A DNA stretch of 64,000 bases from Pedobacter sp. BS3 (GTDB lineage Bacteria > Bacteroidota > Bacteroidia > Sphingobacteriales > Sphingobacteriaceae): NCBI RefSeq assembly GCF_008274585.1, contig NZ_VTRT01000003.1, forward strand, positions 248,001 to 312,000, written 5' to 3'. Both the position numbers and the translations under genes were made by a program. The notes beneath the pieces were generated by a model. The model did no database searches and was not told the origin of the DNA. It saw nothing but the letters and a program-made list of their open reading frames with translations. Of this stretch, positions 35,857-44,391 are shown piece by piece. Position 1 is the stretch's first letter. Every line of letters starts with the position of its first letter.

Positions 35857-36564
35857 TTAAAAGATCAGAAAAAAATCTTTTAACAGTTGCTTATAAGCTT
35901 CGGTATAGGCGCTGTGCGACTGGTAAATCATAAAATCCTGTTCTGTAAAATCTTCGTTCCGGTTACTGAAACAACATATTTGCCTGAAAGCCGGTTTTGA
36001 AACATCGGAATGAACCTGAATCCGTTCAGCTAATACCAATCCGAGTCCTGAAGCGTCAGCTATGATCTTCTCTGCCTGCTTTACCGGCAAAATCAGCCAT
36101 AGCTCCCCTCCTTCGTTGAGCATTGCGGCTGATTTCTGTAAAAGGCACTGAAAAAACGATTCATTGGTGTGCCTTGCTGTTGTTTTCCGTACATCGGGAT
36201 TTTTTAAATCGTTGACAAAAAACGGAGGGTTTGAAACGATCAGATCGTATTTCTTAGCGGCGCTAAAATCTTCAAATGATATGTGGTATACAACCGGGCG
36301 ATTGACAAAACCGGAATTTTCAAAATTACGATTTGCCGTATCTGCGGCCTGCGCATCAATTTCTACAGCTTCTACCTGCGCTGCCAGAAAACGCTGTGCC
36401 AGCATCAGGGCAATAACACCGGTTCCGGTTCCGATATCAAGTATCTGCCGGGGAGACGGATGATGAGCCATCGCACCAAGCAAAACACCGTCCGTATTGA
36501 TCTTCATGGGACAATGTGCCTGGTCTACCGAAAATTGCTTAAACCGGAACAGCTCATTTTTCAT
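35857..36564 (-). CDS. trmN6: tRNA1(Val) (adenine(37)-N6)-methyltransferase
   Basis: A 235-residue SAM-dependent methyltransferase of the TrmN6/YfiC family. The ATG at 36564 (MKNELFRFKQFSVDQAHCPMKINTDGVLLGAM) is chosen over the TTG-initiated longer frame because FRFKQFSV-AH-PMKI is the family start. The cofactor motif ILDIGTGTGVIALMLAQRF and catalytic IVSNPPFF (NPPF) are intact. It overlaps the VOC gene by 11 bases, implying coupled translation. Confidence 0.92.
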   Translation of the reverse strand: MKNELFRFKQFSVDQAHCPMKINTDGVLLGAMAHHPSPRQILDIGTGTGVIALMLAQRFLAAQVEAVEIDAQAADTANRNFENSGFVNRPVVYHISFEDFSAAKKYDLIVSNPPFFVNDLKNPDVRKTTARHTNESFFQCLLQKSAAMLNEGGELWLILPVKQAEKIIADASGLGLVLAERIQVHSDVSKPAFRQICCFSNRNEDFTEQDFMIYQSHSAYTEAYKQLLKDFFLIF

Positions 36565-36937
36565 ATAACTCCAAAGGCAATCCGTCAGGATCTGCGAAAA
36601 AGGTAAAACGCTTTCCGGTACATTCATCAATTCTTACCGGCTCGGTAATCACGCCTTTCCTGTTCAGTTGTTCGATAACGATATCCAGATTATCCACCTC
36701 AAACGCCAGGTGACGTAAACCAGTTGTTTCCGGTCGTGACGGACGTTTAGGTGGTTCGGGAAATGAAAATAATTCTATCTGGTATATGCCGCCAACCTCC
36801 AGATCCAGCTTAAAGGAATTTCTATCCTGCCGATATTCCTCATTTTTTATTTTCAGACCCAATATGTCTGTATAAAAATGCTTCGAAACTGCGTAATCGG
36901 AACAAATAATGGCGATATGATGAATGCAATTGAACAT
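36554..36937 (-). CDS. VOC family protein (glyoxalase-like)
   Basis: A 127-residue single-domain metalloenzyme of the vicinal oxygen chelate superfamily. From the ATG at 36937: FNCIHHIAIICSDYAVSKHFYTDILGLKI, then GLRHLAFEVDNLD and the C-terminal FADPDGLPLELYEK, which supplies the metal-binding Glu. His, Glu, His and Glu ligand positions are present. The substrate is unknown; it resembles YwbC/SMU.1112c-type members. Upstream sequence (36938-37194) is mostly repeats. Confidence 0.85.
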   Translation of the reverse strand: MFNCIHHIAIICSDYAVSKHFYTDILGLKIKNEEYRQDRNSFKLDLEVGGIYQIELFSFPEPPKRPSRPETTGLRHLAFEVDNLDIVIEQLNRKGVITEPVRIDECTGKRFTFFADPDGLPLELYEK

Positions 36938-37111
36938 GATCCGGAGAACCAAACGCCAAAAGTAAAAAAATCCCGGGAGGATGTTCATTGCGAGTGCACG
37001 ACAAATTCCTTTTGTTATGTTGATCCTGAGTAATTCGGGATCAACAGCTATAAGTCCTACTCCCGTACATACGGGTCAGGACGAACTGTTATATATGGAA
37101 AACCGGGGGCC

Positions 37112-37168
37112 AAGCTTCGTGTCTTCACGAAGCTTTTCTTATACCGGTTCGTGAAGACACAAACCGGG
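37112..37168. repeat. Inverted copy of the GTGTCTTCAC-core hairpin repeat
   Basis: Two hairpins: 37112-37135 with perfect 10-base arms AAGCTTCGTG/CACGAAGCTT around TCTT, and 37144-37167 with CCGGTT/AACCGG arms and a GTGAAGACAC centre. The unit and its flank (GGGGCGTTA) are the reverse of the copies at 12663 and 12829. The rest of 36938-37194 contains a CCCGTACATACGGG palindrome and no gene. Confidence 0.75.
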
Positions 37169-37194
37169 GCGTTAGGGGTTATGGATAACTTATG

Positions 37195-38115
37195 CTAAGA
37201 AATCACAGTCTTCAGTGAAGCCGTATTGTCTATAAATTTTTTGACATCGGCTGGTGTATACGGCGGACACGCTCCTGCCTGCGTGGTAACAAAAGCGGCC
37301 ACGGCGGAAGCAAATTCCAGTATATGTTCGGGAGTTTCGCCCATTAATTGCTTTGATAGAAAAGCGGCCAGAAAGGAATCGCCGCTGCCAACGGTATCTT
37401 TTACCGCTATTTGATAAGCAGGACTATGATATACCTTACCGCCTTTATAATACGAAGCGCCTTTACCGCCTTTGGTCACAATAATCTCGCTAATGGCGAA
37501 TTTTTCCTGTAACAATCTCACTTTATCTGGTTCATTACTATCTGAATCGCCATACCAGCCTGTAAGCAGGTTTAACTCATAAAGATTCAGTTTGAGCAGA
37601 TTGGTTTTTGCCAGCAAAGAAGTGATATATGCCTGTTCATAAAACGGAGGTCGCAGGTTAACGTCAAACACGTTAAAAGCCGATAAATTCAGCAGCTTGT
37701 TCAATGTTGCCCGTGTTACCTCATTTCTCCCGGCCAGGCTGCCAAACACAAAGGCATCCGATTTTTTTATCAGTTCTTCAAACCGGTTTTCATATTGAAT
37801 GTAATCCCAGGCTACCGGGAATACAATATCATACGTTACTTCATTATCCGGTGTAATCACTACCTCTACGGTAGAAGTGGACTGTAAATCATCTACCTGG
37901 CAATATGTTGTATTTAAATCCAATTGATGCAATACCTGTAGCAATTCCTTACCATTTGCATCATGACCAACCCTGCTGATCAGGCTGGCCGAAACACCCG
38001 ACCTGGTTAAATGATAAGCGACATTCATGGGCGCACCACCCGGTTTTTTTCCGGAAGGCAGGTTATCCCAAAGTACCTCGCCGAAACATACGATATGCGG
38101 ATTTTTTGATTGCAT
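37195..38115 (-). CDS. PfkB family sugar kinase, fructokinase-like
   Basis: A 306-residue ribokinase-family ATP-dependent kinase. It starts with CFGEVLWDNLPSGKKPGGAPMNVAYHLTRSG (sugar-binding, first PfkB signature) and ends with KDTVGSGDSFLAAFLS (second signature, with catalytic Asp). The FGE-LWD-P-G opening is typical of fructokinases. Located 19 bases after the polyol dehydrogenase, it would phosphorylate the ketose product to fructose 6-phosphate. Last gene of the ABC-dehydrogenase-kinase operon. Confidence 0.88.
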   Translation of the reverse strand: MQSKNPHIVCFGEVLWDNLPSGKKPGGAPMNVAYHLTRSGVSASLISRVGHDANGKELLQVLHQLDLNTTYCQVDDLQSTSTVEVVITPDNEVTYDIVFPVAWDYIQYENRFEELIKKSDAFVFGSLAGRNEVTRATLNKLLNLSAFNVFDVNLRPPFYEQAYITSLLAKTNLLKLNLYELNLLTGWYGDSDSNEPDKVRLLQEKFAISEIIVTKGGKGASYYKGGKVYHSPAYQIAVKDTVGSGDSFLAAFLSKQLMGETPEHILEFASAVAAFVTTQAGACPPYTPADVKKFIDNTASLKTVIS

Positions 38116-38134
38116 AAAATACTATCTAACGCTT

Positions 38135-39592
38135 TTATTGCATTTGTTCAACTGTTCTTTTGATGCCCTGTTTCCTGATGGATGTTAGTAATTCCAGGTA
38201 TGTTTCGGTAACACGCTCTGAACCTGACAGTTCACCAAATAGTACCGGTAATTTCAGGAAAGCAAGGGGATCGCCGGAAACCGATTCACGGGCTTTTTGC
38301 TGTATTATTTCCCGCATATCATCCTGTATCTCAACAGTCGGAGTATTTTCAAGATAATAGCACCACATAGCAATTAACAGGCACTGTAATATAATTGGGC
38401 CATCTTTTTCCAGTTGCTCATTCAGCGTAGGCAAAATAAATTTAGGGATTTTAGCCGATGATTGGGAAATGATGCGGGTAAGCTGATCCTTGATAAACGG
38501 ATTACCAAAGCGCTCGACAATAACCTGCTGATATGCAGAAAAATCAATCCCGGGAACTTCATCCAAAACCGGAATTACTTCATCGCTGATAAAGCGCTCT
38601 AACAGTTGCCGGATGGTTTGATTCTGAATGGCTTCATGCACATAGGTATAGCCAAACAACGTTCCCAGAAAGCCGGTTAAACTATGCCCGCCATTTAAAA
38701 TCCGTATCTTCATCTTCTCATACGGGGTTACATCGGGAACAAATTGTACTCCTTCACCGCTCCAATCCGGACGCCCGTTACTGAATTTATCTTCAATAAT
38801 CCATTGCCTGAAAGGTTCGCATACTACAGGCCAGGCATCGTCTATACCGTAATTTTTTTTGAGATTTTCAATATCTGCCGGAGTTGTAACGGGTGTAATG
38901 CGGTCTACCATGCTGTTGGGAAACGTCACTTCCCTTTCTACCCAAGCCATCAGCTTGGGGTCAGCTTTACTCAAATAAGCTAAAAGCATCCGCTTAGCGA
39001 CATCACCATTGTGCTGGATATTATCGCACGATTGGATAGTTATTCCCCGCAATCGCTTGTCTTTACGACGTTTTAACGCGGCAGCCAGGTAACCAAAAAC
39101 AGTTGTGGGCTGTTCGGGATACGTTAAATCCCATTGTATTGCCGGCGTTTCAAACTGAAACTCGCCGGTTGACGGGTTAAAATTATAGCCGCCTTCGGTA
39201 ATGGTTAATGTAATGATTTTAATATCCGGGTCGGACATTTTCTCTATCACGGCATTCGGATTTCCGGGTGCAAACAAGCATTCTACAATAGAACCAATTA
39301 CCCGGACAGCTTGTGAACCATCGGGATTAGTGATTACCAGCGTATATAATCCATCCTGTGCAGTTAAGATATCGTATATTTTTTTATCGGCATTTAGCAA
39401 CGCTATACCGCAGATGCCCCAATTGCACTGGCCTTGCTGTAATGCTTCATCGGTATATAATGCCTGATGAGCACGATGAAAACCGCCAATACCAATATGA
39501 ACAATTCCTGTTTTTATTTCTGAGCGGTTATATGCCGGCACTTCAACTTCCGAAGGAAGCGAGGCAAGATTGGCCGCATTAAGTTTAATCAT
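38135..39592 (-). CDS. Mannitol dehydrogenase family polyol 2-dehydrogenase
   Basis: A 485-residue NAD-dependent long-chain dehydrogenase. From the ATG at 39592 it has VHIGIGGFHRAHQALYTDEAL (Rossmann glycine motif) and the catalytic stretch KMKIRILNGGHSLTGFLG with the conserved Lys, Asn and His. IVHIGIGGF...QHNGDVAKRM resembles mannitol 2-dehydrogenase. Fructuronate reductase and D-arabinitol 4-dehydrogenase share this family, so the substrate is inferred. The neighbouring fructokinase-like gene favours a polyol giving fructose. Confidence 0.88.
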   Translation of the reverse strand: MIKLNAANLASLPSEVEVPAYNRSEIKTGIVHIGIGGFHRAHQALYTDEALQQGQCNWGICGIALLNADKKIYDILTAQDGLYTLVITNPDGSQAVRVIGSIVECLFAPGNPNAVIEKMSDPDIKIITLTITEGGYNFNPSTGEFQFETPAIQWDLTYPEQPTTVFGYLAAALKRRKDKRLRGITIQSCDNIQHNGDVAKRMLLAYLSKADPKLMAWVEREVTFPNSMVDRITPVTTPADIENLKKNYGIDDAWPVVCEPFRQWIIEDKFSNGRPDWSGEGVQFVPDVTPYEKMKIRILNGGHSLTGFLGTLFGYTYVHEAIQNQTIRQLLERFISDEVIPVLDEVPGIDFSAYQQVIVERFGNPFIKDQLTRIISQSSAKIPKFILPTLNEQLEKDGPIILQCLLIAMWCYYLENTPTVEIQDDMREIIQQKARESVSGDPLAFLKLPVLFGELSGSERVTETYLELLTSIRKQGIKRTVEQMQ

Positions 39593-39667
39593 GAGTGTTA
39601 ATTCAAAAGTCAAAAGTTAAAATTCAAAACCGGCAAGGGCGAAAAATAATCGTACCCTGCTGGTATA

Positions 39668-40612
39668 TTATTTTTCCTGGAAACGTTGCAGCAATACAGC
39701 CAGGATAATAATCAATCCCTTGATAACCTGCTGAGAATACGATGCGATATCCATCAGGTTCATGATATTGCCTATCATGCCTAAAATCAATACGCCTAAA
39801 AAGGTATTCAGCGCAGAACCTTTACCACCCATCAGGCTGGTGCCGCCAATTACCACAGCGGCTATCACATCCAGCTCCAGACCAATACCGATATTAGGCG
39901 AACCTACACCGGTGCGGGCCGTACCTATCATACCCGATATGGCCGCCAGTCCGCCGATAATCGCGTATACGCTGAATTTATAAACCGGTACTTTGATACC
40001 GGACAAACGTACCGCTTCTTCATTACTTCCAATAGCGATGAGGATGCGTCCGTAAATATTGTACTTTAACAGCACTGCCGTGATACCGAATACCAGGAAC
40101 AAAATAATGGCCGGGTTAGGGATTCCCAAAAGACTGCCACTGCCGAAATCTGTCAGCGCCGAAGCTGAATCTGCAACCATAACGGGCGCTCCCTTTGAAA
40201 AGATAAAGCCCAGGCCGCGAACAATGGTCATTAAGGCCAGCGTTGCGATAAAGGGCGCCATTTTCTGAACAGACACCAGGTAACCTGAAATACTGCCTAC
40301 TACTATCCCGGCTAATAAGGATGCCACGATTGCTAATGGTAATGACATGCTTTGTGTAAACAAGGCACATAATACGCCAATCATGGCTACTATTGAACCC
40401 ACCGAAAGGTCGATACCGCCGGTTAAAATGACCAGCAGCATCCCCATGCTGATTATCCCTACAGGCGCAACCTGCCTGATTAGGTTAGCAAGGTTGTTGG
40501 GCGTAAAAAACGCATTTGAGGCTAATGCCGACAGCACCAACATCAGCAGGAAAATAATAATGGTATTGTGCTTTATAATAAAATGTATCGTTCTTTTTAA
40601 GCTGCTTTTCAT
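39668..40612 (-). CDS. CUT2-type sugar ABC transporter permease (RbsC-like)
   Basis: A 314-residue inner-membrane permease with about 8-10 hydrophobic segments. GIDLSVGSIVAMIGVLCAL near residue 70 and GNIMNLMDIASYSQQVIKGLIIILAVLLQR at the end are RbsC/AraH-like signatures. The EEAVRLSGI cytoplasmic coupling motif (near residue 198) matches CUT2 permeases. It is the third gene of binding protein-ATPase-permease, 45 bases after the ATPase. Confidence 0.93.
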   Translation of the reverse strand: MKSSLKRTIHFIIKHNTIIIFLLMLVLSALASNAFFTPNNLANLIRQVAPVGIISMGMLLVILTGGIDLSVGSIVAMIGVLCALFTQSMSLPLAIVASLLAGIVVGSISGYLVSVQKMAPFIATLALMTIVRGLGFIFSKGAPVMVADSASALTDFGSGSLLGIPNPAIILFLVFGITAVLLKYNIYGRILIAIGSNEEAVRLSGIKVPVYKFSVYAIIGGLAAISGMIGTARTGVGSPNIGIGLELDVIAAVVIGGTSLMGGKGSALNTFLGVLILGMIGNIMNLMDIASYSQQVIKGLIIILAVLLQRFQEK

Positions 40613-40657
40613 ATTTATAATACAGGTTAATCAATTGGTCTAAGGTGGTTCAGTTCG

Positions 40658-42184
40658 TTAATTTGTCGATAGTGGCTGCCGGTCTGCACCAATGGCGTAG
40701 CGTAAAATATGCTCTTCTGTAAACTCATGTTTCTCCAGTTCTCCATGTACCTGTCCATCCCGCATAACCAATATCCGGTCGCAGATGCCCATCAGCTCTG
40801 CTGTTTCTGAAGAGATAACCAGGATTGCTACTCCCCTGCCGGCAAGCTCATTTATCAGGTTATAAATCTCGGTTTTAGCGCCTACGTCAACGCCGCGAGT
40901 CGGCTCGTCAATAATAATAACATGGCAATCGCGGTTAAACCATTTCGCCAGCACTACTTTCTGCTGGTTTCCACCGCTCAACTGACCTGCCGGTATATCC
41001 TCGTGTTGTGTTTTAATAAGCAGCTTTTTAATCAGTTGCTGCACATGAGCGCTTTCCTTGTTACTGCGGATAAAACCCAGCTTACCGGTAACACCGGCAA
41101 GATTAGCGAGGCTGATATTCTGTTTAATGGAAAGCGAAAGAATAACGCCCTGTTGTTTACGGTCTTCGGGAACCATTCCAATGCCTTTTTCAACTGCCTG
41201 GTGCGGATTTCTCAACCGGACTTTCCGCCCATGTAAAAACACACTGCCTTTTTGCTTTTTATCGGCGGCGAATATGGCTCTTACCACTTCGGTACGACCG
41301 CTGCCTACTAACCCGGCAATACCGAGTACCTCACCCGCCTTTACGGTTAATGAAACATCTTTCACTTTATCAGATTGAATATGCTCAACCCGCAGCACTT
41401 CGTTTCCGATAACCGGTTTGCGAGGAGGAAACATGGCATCCAGCGACCGGCCCAGCATCAGTTTTATGATGGCATCCCGGTCTGTTTCCGCCACGTTCAG
41501 GCTCTCTGATGATTTACCATCTTTTAATACAGTCACACGGTCGGCTATCTGGAAGATTTCACTTAAGTGATGCGAGATATAAATAATGGTAACGCCTTCC
41601 TTTTTGAGCTTAAGCAATATATCAAACAGCTTTTGCACTTCGTTAGGCCCTAAAACCGCGGACGGCTCGTCTAATATCAATACCTTCACCTTTTCTGACA
41701 AGGCTTTCGCTATTTCAACAATCTGCTGCTGGGCAATGCTCAGGTTAGCCACTTTTGCCGAAGGATTTATGTTAAAACCAATGCTTTGTATCAGTTCCGC
41801 GGCTTCTTTCTTCAGGCTATTCCACTTCATCCACACGCCATGTTCGCTTAACCGATTCAGAAAAACATTTTCGGCTACAGACAGCTCGGGCACCAGTGAA
41901 AATTCCTGGTAGATAATCCCGATACCCAGTTTTTTACTATCATGCGTGTTTTTAATGTGTACTTCCTCACCATCTATCGCTATCCTGCCGCCATCTTTCT
42001 GATGTGCGCCGGAAAGGATTTTCATCAGCGTTGATTTACCGGCGCCGTTCTCTCCCATCAGGGCATGAATCTCACCGGGTAAAGCCTTTAACGTAACATC
42101 TTTTAACGCGGCAACACCGCCAAATGACTTGGAAATATTGCTCAGTTCTACCCTGTTCACTAATTGGTCATGAAGCATGTCCAT
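40658..42184 (-). CDS. CUT2-type sugar ABC transporter ATP-binding protein (RbsA-like)
   Basis: A 508-residue protein with two fused ATPase domains. The N-terminal half has Walker A GENGAGKSTLMKIL, signature LSIAQQQIVEIAKAL and Walker B VLILDEPSAVL. The C-terminal half has degenerate Walker A GLVGSGRTEVVRAI, signature LSGGNQQKVVLAKW and Walker B VIIIDEPTRGVDVGAK. This degenerate second P-loop is normal for the RbsA/MglA/XylG family. It lies between the binding protein gene (26-base gap) and the permease gene. Confidence 0.95.
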   Translation of the reverse strand: MDMLHDQLVNRVELSNISKSFGGVAALKDVTLKALPGEIHALMGENGAGKSTLMKILSGAHQKDGGRIAIDGEEVHIKNTHDSKKLGIGIIYQEFSLVPELSVAENVFLNRLSEHGVWMKWNSLKKEAAELIQSIGFNINPSAKVANLSIAQQQIVEIAKALSEKVKVLILDEPSAVLGPNEVQKLFDILLKLKKEGVTIIYISHHLSEIFQIADRVTVLKDGKSSESLNVAETDRDAIIKLMLGRSLDAMFPPRKPVIGNEVLRVEHIQSDKVKDVSLTVKAGEVLGIAGLVGSGRTEVVRAIFAADKKQKGSVFLHGRKVRLRNPHQAVEKGIGMVPEDRKQQGVILSLSIKQNISLANLAGVTGKLGFIRSNKESAHVQQLIKKLLIKTQHEDIPAGQLSGGNQQKVVLAKWFNRDCHVIIIDEPTRGVDVGAKTEIYNLINELAGRGVAILVISSETAELMGICDRILVMRDGQVHGELEKHEFTEEHILRYAIGADRQPLSTN

Positions 42185-42210
42185 AGGTTTATAAATTACT
42201 GGCCGGGATA

Positions 42211-43263
42211 TTAAAATATAGATTTCGGGTCATAAAACTTGTTAACTTCTTCTTTTGAGATAAGCACCGAAGGTGTATAAATGACCTTATCCAGGTATTT
42301 ATCGCCGTTTAAATACTTTACTACTGATTCGGTAACCAGCTTACCTAACCCTATCGGACTGTTAAGCGCCGTTGCTCCGTATTTGCCTTGTTTTATTAAT
42401 TCCAGCGCTTCTTTTTGTCCGTCGAAACCAACAATAAGCATATTATCGGCTTTGCCCGCTTCCTGCGCCGCTTTCATTGCGCCCATTGCCATGGCATCGT
42501 TTTCGGCCATTAGTACGTTAATATCCGGATGGGCAGCCAGAATATCTTCCATCGCTTTCAGCCCGCCATTATTGGACCAACCGCCCCATCCCTGCGAAAC
42601 AATGCTGAAATCGGTATAACCGAGGGTACGCAGCTGGGTTTCGGCGATGCCACGTACAAATCCAAGCCGTTTTTCCTTGCCTACCGGATTGCCTTGTGCG
42701 CCGCTTATAATAGCCGCCTTAATTTTGGTTTTGCCCAGTTTGTTGGCTATCCATTCGCCCACCAGTTCGCCGTTACCCTGGTTATCTGCCAGCACAGAGG
42801 TAATGTAACGGGCTGATGGCTCGATGTAACTATCTACAATAAATACCGGCAAACCGCTTTTTACAGCCGCATTCACAGAGGGAACCAACGCTTTGGGGTC
42901 CAACGGATTGATAATTAACACATCCACTCCTTTGGCTATCAGGTCTTCAACGCCTGTAATTTGCTTGGTGATATCTCCCTGGCCATCTACGGATATGAAC
43001 TTCATTCCATAACCTTCCACGCTGTTCTGTATGGATTTTGATAAAGCCACATAAAAGGACGCATTGAGCGATGGCGTACAATACCCTACTTTAATGTGCG
43101 AAAGGTCTTTTTTACTGGTTACAGCGGCTTCACCGGATTGATTCTGTGAATCGCCTGGTTTGGAATTACAGGCTGTTAAACCGTACAACAATACCAGAGC
43201 CAGCACACACAGGAAGTTCTGCTTTACAGACAGCCCTCGTTTTAGAAAATTTGCGATTTGCAT
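42211..43263 (-). CDS. Sugar ABC transporter substrate-binding lipoprotein (RbsB-like)
   Basis: A 350-residue periplasmic binding protein of the ribose/galactose type. The leader ends in lipobox GLTAC near residue 32, so it would be lipid-anchored. Mature sequence: IKVGYCTPSLNASFYVALSKSIQ, GVDVLIINPLDPKALVPSVNAA, VFIVDSYIEPSARYITSVLADNQGNGELVGEW, and AENDAMAMGAMKAAQEAG. It leads the ABC-dehydrogenase-kinase unit. The ligand is unknown; a polyol or ketose is inferred from neighbours. Confidence 0.92.
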   Translation of the reverse strand: MQIANFLKRGLSVKQNFLCVLALVLLYGLTACNSKPGDSQNQSGEAAVTSKKDLSHIKVGYCTPSLNASFYVALSKSIQNSVEGYGMKFISVDGQGDITKQITGVEDLIAKGVDVLIINPLDPKALVPSVNAAVKSGLPVFIVDSYIEPSARYITSVLADNQGNGELVGEWIANKLGKTKIKAAIISGAQGNPVGKEKRLGFVRGIAETQLRTLGYTDFSIVSQGWGGWSNNGGLKAMEDILAAHPDINVLMAENDAMAMGAMKAAQEAGKADNMLIVGFDGQKEALELIKQGKYGATALNSPIGLGKLVTESVVKYLNGDKYLDKVIYTPSVLISKEEVNKFYDPKSIF

Positions 43264-43372
43264 AATATTTAAGTTAAAAGTTGAAAGTCAAAAGTTAAAA
43301 GTCAAATAGCCAACTCATTTAAAATGAGCAACATAAAAATAAACTGGCATTGTTAATTCGAAATTGGTTTTT

Positions 43373-43405
43373 AAACGTCATAGGTCTTTAAAACCTATGA
43401 CGTTT
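43373..43405. repeat. Intergenic palindrome, relative of the one at 695
   Basis: Arms AAACGTCATAGGT (43373-43385) and ACCTATGACGTTT (43393-43405) are perfect over 13 bases. A GTGAAGACAC hairpin follows at 43438-43461. Both lie in the 229-base gap before the ABC genes, with an AAAAGTC heptamer tract near 43271. No gene is predicted in the gap. Confidence 0.65.
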
Positions 43406-43492
43406 GGATATTTAACAGCACTAAAATTCTTAATGTGGTGGAGGGTGAAGACACTCGCCACAGCGATTTATTATTGTATACCTTCATTAAAT

Positions 43493-44374
43493 TCACTTCT
43501 TTAAAGGTAATCCTATAAATAGCGACGGATAATCGGTTTCAATAATATCCGGTTTATTGGCTATTTCTTTCAGGTATCCTGCTTTCCTTTGCTTAGGCGG
43601 CAGCTTATCCAATGTTGACGGAACAGACGACATACACATCACGCCGTGCTTGTGCAACAAATCATACACCGCCTGTTGCTTCGGGTCCATCGCCAGGCCA
43701 ACATAAGCCATAATCCGGTTCCACGGAATGCCTGATTGTTCAAATTCCTTGTACTCGTTCATGTTACTTATTTTTACGCAGAGTATGACATCGTCATTAC
43801 GCTCATAGTAAAACAAGGCTTCTTTAATGCTGCGTACGCTGAGCATGATATTAGGGTATTTATGCGCTTTAAGCAGTTTGGAATACATTTCCCAGGGCAC
43901 ATGCTTATTATCCAGGTTGAATATGGTTTTATCTTTTCCCCAATCCAGCATTTCAATTAAGGTTGGGATTTTATACGATGTTACGTTTCCCTCCCTGTCC
44001 TTCAGGTTAAACTGCTGAATTTCTTTATAAGTATAATCCGATACGTTGCCTTTCCCGGTTGTGGTGCGGTCAAGCGTAGCATCATGCATCAGCACCAGCA
44101 CACTGTCTTTGGTTAAACGGGGGTCTATCTCAAAAAAGGAAGGCATCAGGCTCAATGTCTTCTCACAAGAAGGAATACAGTTTTCCGGGTAACCGGGCAA
44201 CATCCCTCCGCGGTGTCCGCTGATGATAATATCTTTTTTCGGGCTATACGTGAAATAGTTTTGCAGCTCTTTCAGGTTCTTTACTTTGATAGTGTGCAGT
44301 TTCTGGGCATACGTACTTCCTGTAAACCCTCCTGAAAGCATTAAGGCAATTGCAATTATTTTTTTTCTCATCAT
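43493..44374 (-). CDS. Glycerophosphodiester phosphodiesterase family protein
   Basis: A 293-residue exported GDPD-fold enzyme. Signal peptide MRKKIIAIALMLSGGFTGSTYAQ precedes the domain: IISGHRGGMLPGYPENCIPS (catalytic His-Arg and Glu), FFEIDPRLTKDSVLVLMHDATLDRTTTGKG (metal-binding EID, second catalytic His). Members hydrolyse glycerophosphodiesters or related glycerol-phosphate polymers. It lies 17 bases after the esterase-like gene, in the same direction. Confidence 0.9.
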   Translation of the reverse strand: MMRKKIIAIALMLSGGFTGSTYAQKLHTIKVKNLKELQNYFTYSPKKDIIISGHRGGMLPGYPENCIPSCEKTLSLMPSFFEIDPRLTKDSVLVLMHDATLDRTTTGKGNVSDYTYKEIQQFNLKDREGNVTSYKIPTLIEMLDWGKDKTIFNLDNKHVPWEMYSKLLKAHKYPNIMLSVRSIKEALFYYERNDDVILCVKISNMNEYKEFEQSGIPWNRIMAYVGLAMDPKQQAVYDLLHKHGVMCMSSVPSTLDKLPPKQRKAGYLKEIANKPDIIETDYPSLFIGLPLKK

Positions 44375-44391
44375 ATTACGGTTAAATAGGT

